Below are positions 34,182 to 34,964 of a stretch of DNA of 34,964 nt, piece by piece (position 1 is the stretch's first letter; each line of letters begins with the position of its first letter). Position numbers and translations under genes: made by a program. Source of the stretch: Butyrivibrio sp. (GTDB taxonomy: Bacteria; Bacillota; Clostridia; Lachnospirales; Lachnospiraceae); assembly GCA_017446685.1 (NCBI GenBank), contig JAFSQI010000130.1, forward strand, positions 1-34,964, written 5' to 3'. The notes under the pieces are model-generated. The model worked only from the letters and a program-made list of their open reading frames with translations. It searched no databases and was not told where the DNA came from.

Positions 34182-34222
34182 CAACATTAATATGATGTTG
34201 GAGTAGATGCCAACAATTTTTT
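34182..34222 (+). terminator. terminator with competing upstream hairpin
   Basis: TGTTGG (34196-34201) pairs with CCAACA (34210-34215) and a run of six T follows (34217-34222), giving an intrinsic terminator for the MerR-methyltransferase gene. CAACAT (34182-34187) can instead pair with ATGTTG (34195-34200), which would disrupt the terminator stem. Confidence 0.5.
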
Positions 34223-34290
34223 CCGATTTCTGTAAAGCAGATAATTGATTTCTTTAGCACTAAATAAATGCTGGAAGGGGATTTTGAATA

Positions 34291-34765
34291 ATGAAAGTGC
34301 TTGTAATTCCGGATATACATTTAAAATCCTGGATATTTGACAGGGCAGAGAAAATCTCAGATTGCATTTATACATCGGATTGATAATGTACTATTTATGC
34401 ATGGTGGGTTGACTGCAGAGTATGTCAGCAGATTAAATTCTGAATTATTGGATGCAGATATAGATGAGGTTTTGGAAGCAGTAAACAGTGCATCAGATAA
34501 ATACCTATGGAATGATGAATCACCGCTTTGGTACAGACCACAGGACAAGGAGACGGAGGCCTTTAGAAAGGAAATCTATACGCAGGTGGTTGGCCACACT
34601 CCGGTTAAGGAAATCTATGAGAAGAACGGTTTCATTTCTACGGATGTCTTTTCAGCATATAGCGATGGAAGGCAGATTGGGGAATCAGCTATGATCATCA
34701 TTGATACTGAAACTAGGAAATACGAAAAGGTTCCAGTTATGGGGAAACTTGGATATAAAGTTTGA
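34291..34765 (+). pseudogene. calcineurin-like metallophosphoesterase, internally deleted and frameshifted
   Basis: The first frame starts at ATG 34291 with KVLVIPDIHLKSWIFDRAEK, a typical phosphoesterase start with the D-x-H metal motif, then reaches a stop at 34383. The +1 frame continues as QIAFIHRIDNVLFMHGGL and VVGHTPVKEIYEKNG, the C-terminal family motifs (GG...VxGHT/P), to a stop at 34765. The part that should lie between, including the GNHD motif, is missing, so about 70-90 residues seem to be deleted near 34345-34355 with a frame change. It cannot make an active enzyme. GGAAGGGG precedes the start, so a short product may still be translated. Confidence 0.8.
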
Positions 34766-34769
34766 TATC

Positions 34770-34964
34770 ATGAAATACATTTCCGATAAACATTCGGATC
34801 TGGTGCCGCTGTATGACGAAATTTATAACAAAAAGAACCGCAGCTATTTTGAAGCGCTGGAAAAGAAAGCAGAAGAGCTGGCTAAAAAGTATGATTGCAG
34901 GTTTGTTGATAATGAAACTCCGTATGAGAGAGTAGAGAAAGGACATCCAACAATCGTAGATTAC
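34770..34964 (+). CDS. partial open frame at window end, unidentified
   Basis: An open frame from ATG 34770 runs off the window end (65 codons visible: KYISDKHSDLVPLYDEIYNK at the start, VEKGHPTIVDY at the end). It is hydrophilic, helical and Lys/Glu rich. The PLYDEIYNKK pattern faintly recalls the C-terminal part of SPL-like radical SAM proteins, but I am not confident. The frame is also open upstream of the ATG for several codons, overlapping the pseudogene, and no ribosome binding site precedes the ATG. It could be a truncated gene whose front was lost together with the phosphoesterase core. Confidence 0.4.
   Translation, partial: MKYISDKHSDLVPLYDEIYNKKNRSYFEALEKKAEELAKKYDCRFVDNETPYERVEKGHPTIVDY

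Overview
The window looks like chromosome of a low-to-moderate GC Gram-positive anaerobe of the class Clostridia, most likely a Lachnospiraceae member of the Butyrivibrio/Pseudobutyrivibrio type. The reasons are the gene order (rimP-nusA-rnpM-ylxQ-infB-rbfA-nrnA-truB-ribF, then rpsO, pnp, prfC, and asp23-nusB-xseA-xseB-ispA-dxs-tlyA-nadK-argR-recN), strong AGGAG-type ribosome binding sites, occasional TTG/GTG starts, and companion families common in Lachnospiraceae (DUF1836, an acidic single-pass membrane protein beside rlmD, DUF4869). The species assignment is inference; no rRNA is present. Every gene I can support is on the + strand.

Region 1 (1-9294): an AT-rich upstream region, tRNA-Glu(CTC) with promoter and terminator, then a transcription/translation operon with its own promoter and a 5' hairpin: rimP, nusA, rnpM (ylxR), ylxQ, infB, rbfA, nrnA, truB, ribF. 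Region 2 (9295-13757): rpsO behind a structured leader that may be an S15 autoregulatory element, a strong terminator, pnp and prfC. Region 3 (13793-27738): a secreted transglutaminase-like lipoprotein, then asp23, nusB, xseA/xseB, the isoprenoid genes ispA and dxs, tlyA, nadK, argR, recN, a DUF1836 regulator-like gene and the helicase pcrA. The spoIVB-spo0A pair that follows recN in classical spore formers is absent here. Region 4 (27885-29574): a small acidic membrane protein and rlmD, an iron-sulfur 23S rRNA uracil methyltransferase.

Region 5 (29524-34964) is accessory and the most interesting part. The last 51 bases of rlmD plus 79 bases downstream are duplicated as a gap-free 130-bp direct repeat (119 of 130 identical by eye) at 29524-29653 and 31276-31405. 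The repeats bracket a two-gene cassette: a DUF4869 protein and a P-loop ATPase of unknown function. This resembles an element inserted at the 3' end of rlmD. To its right lie an array of five hairpins spaced exactly 54 nt apart, an A/C-rich low-complexity tract, a PD-(D/E)XK-type nuclease-like gene, a MerR regulator fused to a SAM methyltransferase with a mer-like promoter, a metallophosphoesterase pseudogene that has lost its catalytic core, and a gene fragment running off the window end. The DUF4869/ATPase cassette and the hairpin-array/nuclease unit are the best candidates for undescribed systems. Their function is not readable from sequence alone.
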